DNA of 34,100 bases, taken from the NCBI GenBank assembly GCA_030841025.1, contig JAVEDJ010000197.1, positions 1 to 34,100 on the forward strand, in the 5' to 3' direction. The DNA is from Actinomycetota bacterium. Lineage in GTDB: Bacteria; Actinomycetota; Actinomycetes; JACCUZ01. A program made the position numbers and the translations under genes. Below, in pieces: positions 31,158 to 34,100 of the stretch. Below the pieces are notes generated by a model, which saw nothing but the letters and a program-made list of their open reading frames with translations, did no database searches and had not been told where the DNA came from. The number at the start of each line of letters is the position of its first letter. Position 1 is the stretch's first letter.

Positions 31158-32654
31158 TCAGCCGCGGACGGTCACCTCGCTGATCTGGCCCCGGTAAGCA
31201 GACCCGTCCTGCGGGAGCCGGGTCAGCCAGACCAGGACGTACCGCGCCTCGACCGGCTTGTCGAGCGACACCACCGTCCTGCCGTCGGCGCCGGGGGCCG
31301 ACCCCACCTCGGCATAGTCGTCCAGCGACGTACCTTCGCTGTCGGCCACCCGCACGTCCAGGTCGGTGCTGCCACCCGCGGTGGTCACGATGACCCTGGA
31401 GAGGCTCTGCCGCGAGCCGAGGTCGAGCAGCAGACCCACACCGCTCTTGAGGCCGCCGGGGCCGAACTGCTGGTTGTAGCTCTTGGTCGTCCAGACCGTC
31501 GACCTGTCGCCGTCGATCGTCCGGGCGGCGCGGTCCCCGTTCTCCTCCCCGTCACCCGGAGGGGGGTCCAGGGTCGTGACGCTCGCGACGTCCAGGGCCC
31601 GGCCGGGCGACGAGCCGGGCGGGGGCGCACTGGACTCGCTGTCGGACGCAGGACCCGGACCACCGCCCAGGTCGGCTGCGGCCAGCTGCCACGCCGCGAG
31701 CCCCAGCCCGACCAGCAGCACGAGCCCGACGAGCACGTACGCCACGCGCCCGAGCCGTGGCCCCGGGCGCGCGCCCTCGTCGTCGTACCGCGCGAGGTAG
31801 GGCGCGCTGCTGTACGGCGGCGGGGTGTCGTCATGGGACTCGGTCGAGGGCCGCACCAGCGGGATGCGGCTGGTGGCGCCGGTGGCGTTCAGCCGTTCGA
31901 CCAGCTCCGCCGGCGTGCGGACCGGCGGCTGGCCGTCCTGGCCGTGCCGGGCCGCGCTGCCCAGGGTCTGGGCCACCAGGGAGTCGAGGTCGTCGGGGAC
32001 ACCGGCGCGGACCTGGCGCGGTGTGCAGAGGCGGCCGTTGTCGTAGGGCGCCGGGGCCACCTCCGTCGGGTCCTGGCCCGGCCACCGCGCGGTGAGTGCG
32101 GCATAGAGGATGGCCGCGGCCCCCCGGGTGTCGCGGGCCGACGCGTCGGCGGGGTCGCTGCTGGTGATGCCGTGGACGGCGGCGTCGACCGCGAGCCCGG
32201 CCACCTTGACCTGTCCGTGCGACGTGCGCAGCACGTGCTCCGGGGTGAGGCACAGGTGGGCCAGGCCCTGCTGGTGCGCGGCATCGAGCGCACCGGCGAC
32301 CTCGAGGGCGAGCTCGCGGGCATGGGCAGCGGTGAGGGGGTGATCGGCGAGCAGGTCGGCCAGGTTGCTGGCCGAGACCCATTCGCTGACGACGTAGACC
32401 ACGCCGTCGGTCTCGTTGGCGTCCAGGACGCGCAGGAAGCGGGGGTCGGTGACCGCGGCGGCGCGGCGGGCGGCGCCGAGTACCCGCGCGGCGCCCTCGT
32501 TGTCGCCCTGCAGCAGGCAGACGCCGACCGGCCGGTCGAGCAGCTCGTCGGTGGCGCGCCAGTAGGTCGTGTCCTCGGTGCGCCCCAGAGACTCCTCGAG
32601 GCGGTAGCGGTCGACGAGCCGGGTGCCGGGCTCGAGCGCGTTCGGCGCGGACAC
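31158..32654 (-). CDS. Protein-kinase-fold (pseudokinase) membrane protein with extracytoplasmic domain, MurJ-associated
   Basis: Kinase-like N-terminus (LVDRYRLEESLGRTEDTTYWRATDELLDRPVGVCLL; GLAHLCLTPEHVLRTSHGQVKVAGLAVDAAVHG), TM LGRVAYVLVGLVLLVGLGLAAWQLAA, then a C-terminal beta-sandwich-like domain (TIDGDRSTVWTTKSYNQQFGPGGLKSGVGLLLDLGSRQSLSRVIVTTAG). Confidence 0.85.
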   Translation of the reverse strand: MSAPNALEPGTRLVDRYRLEESLGRTEDTTYWRATDELLDRPVGVCLLQGDNEGAARVLGAARRAAAVTDPRFLRVLDANETDGVVYVVSEWVSASNLADLLADHPLTAAHARELALEVAGALDAAHQQGLAHLCLTPEHVLRTSHGQVKVAGLAVDAAVHGITSSDPADASARDTRGAAAILYAALTARWPGQDPTEVAPAPYDNGRLCTPRQVRAGVPDDLDSLVAQTLGSAARHGQDGQPPVRTPAELVERLNATGATSRIPLVRPSTESHDDTPPPYSSAPYLARYDDEGARPGPRLGRVAYVLVGLVLLVGLGLAAWQLAAADLGGGPGPASDSESSAPPPGSSPGRALDVASVTTLDPPPGDGEENGDRAARTIDGDRSTVWTTKSYNQQFGPGGLKSGVGLLLDLGSRQSLSRVIVTTAGGSTDLDVRVADSEGTSLDDYAEVGSAPGADGRTVVSLDKPVEARYVLVWLTRLPQDGSAYRGQISEVTVRG

Positions 32655-32819
32655 ACCACTCCTCGGGGGTCGAGCCAGGACTACACGAACGGCCGGGCCC
32701 CGCGGATCACGGCCCGTGGTGCGTGTAGTCGGCGGACGGATGTCGGTCCCGTCCCATGCTAGGTCCCGACTACCCCACGGGAGACGCGCTCACTCCTCGC
32801 GCGCACCGGCGGACGGCGC

Positions 32820-33248
32820 TCAGCCGGCGACGCTGCGCCCCTGCGCCTCGCGGACGACGTGCGCCCACTTCTTGGTCCGGTCGAGGCGGAAGACGAACAG
32901 CGTCCGGGCGGTGCGGGACACGGTCAGGTGCACCGTGCCGTCGGGGTCGACCGTGAAGGACTTGGTGGCAACCCTGTTCGCGGGGTTGCTGTCCTTGGCC
33001 GCCGCCACGGCGGCGTCGTACGCCTGCTGGATGTTCTTGCTCTGCTGCCAGTTCTCCGAGGCCTGCCGGGCCGCGTAGGCGCCCTCGTCGGACACCGTCA
33101 CCGCGGTCGAGGCGATCGAGATGCAGTCGAACAGGACCAGGCCGCACAGGGCGAGCACGACGGCGACCTTGGACAGCCAGCCGACGATGATGCCGCCGCT
33201 GTCGTCGCCGGCGGGGTGGTCGCCGAGCGAGGGCGAGAGCTGTGCCAT
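32820..33248 (-). CDS. Small single-pass membrane protein of unknown function
   Basis: 142 aa: TM VGWLSKVAVVLALCGLVLFDCISIASTAVTVSDEGAYAARQASENWQQ, then an extracytoplasmic domain. Positioned between murJ and the pseudokinase gene on the same strand. Confidence 0.75.
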   Translation of the reverse strand: MAQLSPSLGDHPAGDDSGGIIVGWLSKVAVVLALCGLVLFDCISIASTAVTVSDEGAYAARQASENWQQSKNIQQAYDAAVAAAKDSNPANRVATKSFTVDPDGTVHLTVSRTARTLFVFRLDRTKKWAHVVREAQGRSVAG

Positions 33249-33297
33249 GCCTTGTGGGTCGGCTTGCGCGATGCCGACCTTGAGCGCGCCCGGTGGC

Positions 33298-34100
33298 TCA
33301 GCGCCCGATCCGGCCCCGGACCGCCGCGGACAGGGTGGCGAGCTCCTGGATGCGCATCGCTCGCGCAGTCAGCAGAAAACCGGCGAGCAGTACGACGCCG
33401 CCGGCGGCGAGGGCGCTCGCCGAGCCGGCCAGCCCCGTGCCGAGCTCGTGGTTGACCAGCCGCGCGAGGCCCCAGGCGGCCACGCCCGCCGGCACCGCGG
33501 CGACGACGAGCCGGACATAGGTCCGCAGCACCTGGTGCTGGCCGAGCCCGCCCAGACGGCGGCGCAGGACCACCGTGCTGAGGGCCAGACCGCAGATGTA
33601 GGTGAGCGCGTAGGCACCCGCGACGCCGACCATCCGCCAGCGCAGCGGCAGGACGGAGTAGGCCAGCAACGCGAACCCCACGTTGGTCGCGGCGATCACG
33701 ACCTGCAGCAGGAACGGCGTGCGGGTGTCCTCCTGGGCGTAGAAGCCGCGCAGCGCGACGTACTGCGCGGAGAACGCCGGCAGCCCGACCCCGAAGGCCA
33801 CCAGGATCAGGCCGATGACGTGCGACGTGCCGGGCTGCTCCCGGTCGAACGTCGCGAACAGCACTCCGGTGATCTGCGGGCCCAGGGCGACGAAGGCGGC
33901 CGCAGCGGCGACGATGCCCACGGAGATGAGCCGCCAGCCGGTCGCCAGGTCCTCCCGTACCTCCTCGCGCCGCCCGTCGGCGGCGTGCCGGCTCATGCGG
34001 GGCAGCAGCCCGGTCACCACGGACACCGTGATGATCGAGTGCGGCAGGATGAAGACGAGATAGGCCGCGGCATACGCGGTGAAGCCGGCACCGACGTCCA
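33298..34100 (-). CDS. murJ: Murein biosynthesis integral membrane protein MurJ (lipid II flippase), 3' portion; truncated at the window's right edge
   Basis: ORF 33298..34026 stays open to the window end (...DVGAGFTAYAAAYLVFILPHSIITVSVVTGLLPRMSRHAADGRREEVREDLATGWRL). ALRGFYAQEDTRTPFLLQVV is typical of MviN/MurJ. Confidence 0.95.
   Translation of the reverse strand, partial: DVGAGFTAYAAAYLVFILPHSIITVSVVTGLLPRMSRHAADGRREEVREDLATGWRLISVGIVAAAAAFVALGPQITGVLFATFDREQPGTSHVIGLILVAFGVGLPAFSAQYVALRGFYAQEDTRTPFLLQVVIAATNVGFALLAYSVLPLRWRMVGVAGAYALTYICGLALSTVVLRRRLGGLGQHQVLRTYVRLVVAAVPAGVAAWGLARLVNHELGTGLAGSASALAAGGVVLLAGFLLTARAMRIQELATLSAAVRGRIGR

Noticed and set aside
30837-32762. 641-aa plus-strand ORF opposite the pseudokinase gene
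   Set aside because: Antisense shadow; the pseudokinase strand shows TM and fold-level features.

Overview
The window is high-GC actinobacterial chromosome spanning the replication-origin region. From left to right it contains five parts. (1) About 1-7290 is an accessory block: a GT4 glycosyltransferase C-terminus, a SAM methyltransferase, an LPG-synthase/flippase-like membrane protein, a RibD-C reductase, a secreted EEP nuclease, a CDP-alcohol phosphotransferase fused to an alkaline-phosphatase/sulfatase-superfamily domain, and a second methyltransferase. (2) tRNA-Ala(TGC), a 41-aa DLW-39-type mini-protein missing from the ORF track, and tRNA-Ile(GAT). (3) The minus-strand core: DUF3566 protein, gyrA, gyrB, dciA-like (DUF721), recF, gnd, dnaN, the dnaN-dnaA intergenic (probable oriC) and dnaA. 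(4) The plus-strand core: rpmH, rnpA, yidD, yidC, jag/khpB, rsmG, parA, parB and a GNAT protein. Three parS sites were found, two in the 5' part of rsmG and one in parA. (5) The minus-strand block, in transcription order: murJ (truncated by the window edge), a small membrane protein, a degenerate protein-kinase-like protein, sigM-like ECF sigma factor, zinc-finger anti-sigma, trxB, trxA and a cwlM-like amidase. The core is classical. The items most worth follow-up are the partial pterin/flavin-type glycoconjugate cluster with its fused CDP-alcohol-transferase/phosphatase, the coding-embedded parS sites, a perfect 24-bp palindrome after parB, and the pseudokinase and small membrane protein next to murJ. 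All calls are by eye; no database search or folding was run.
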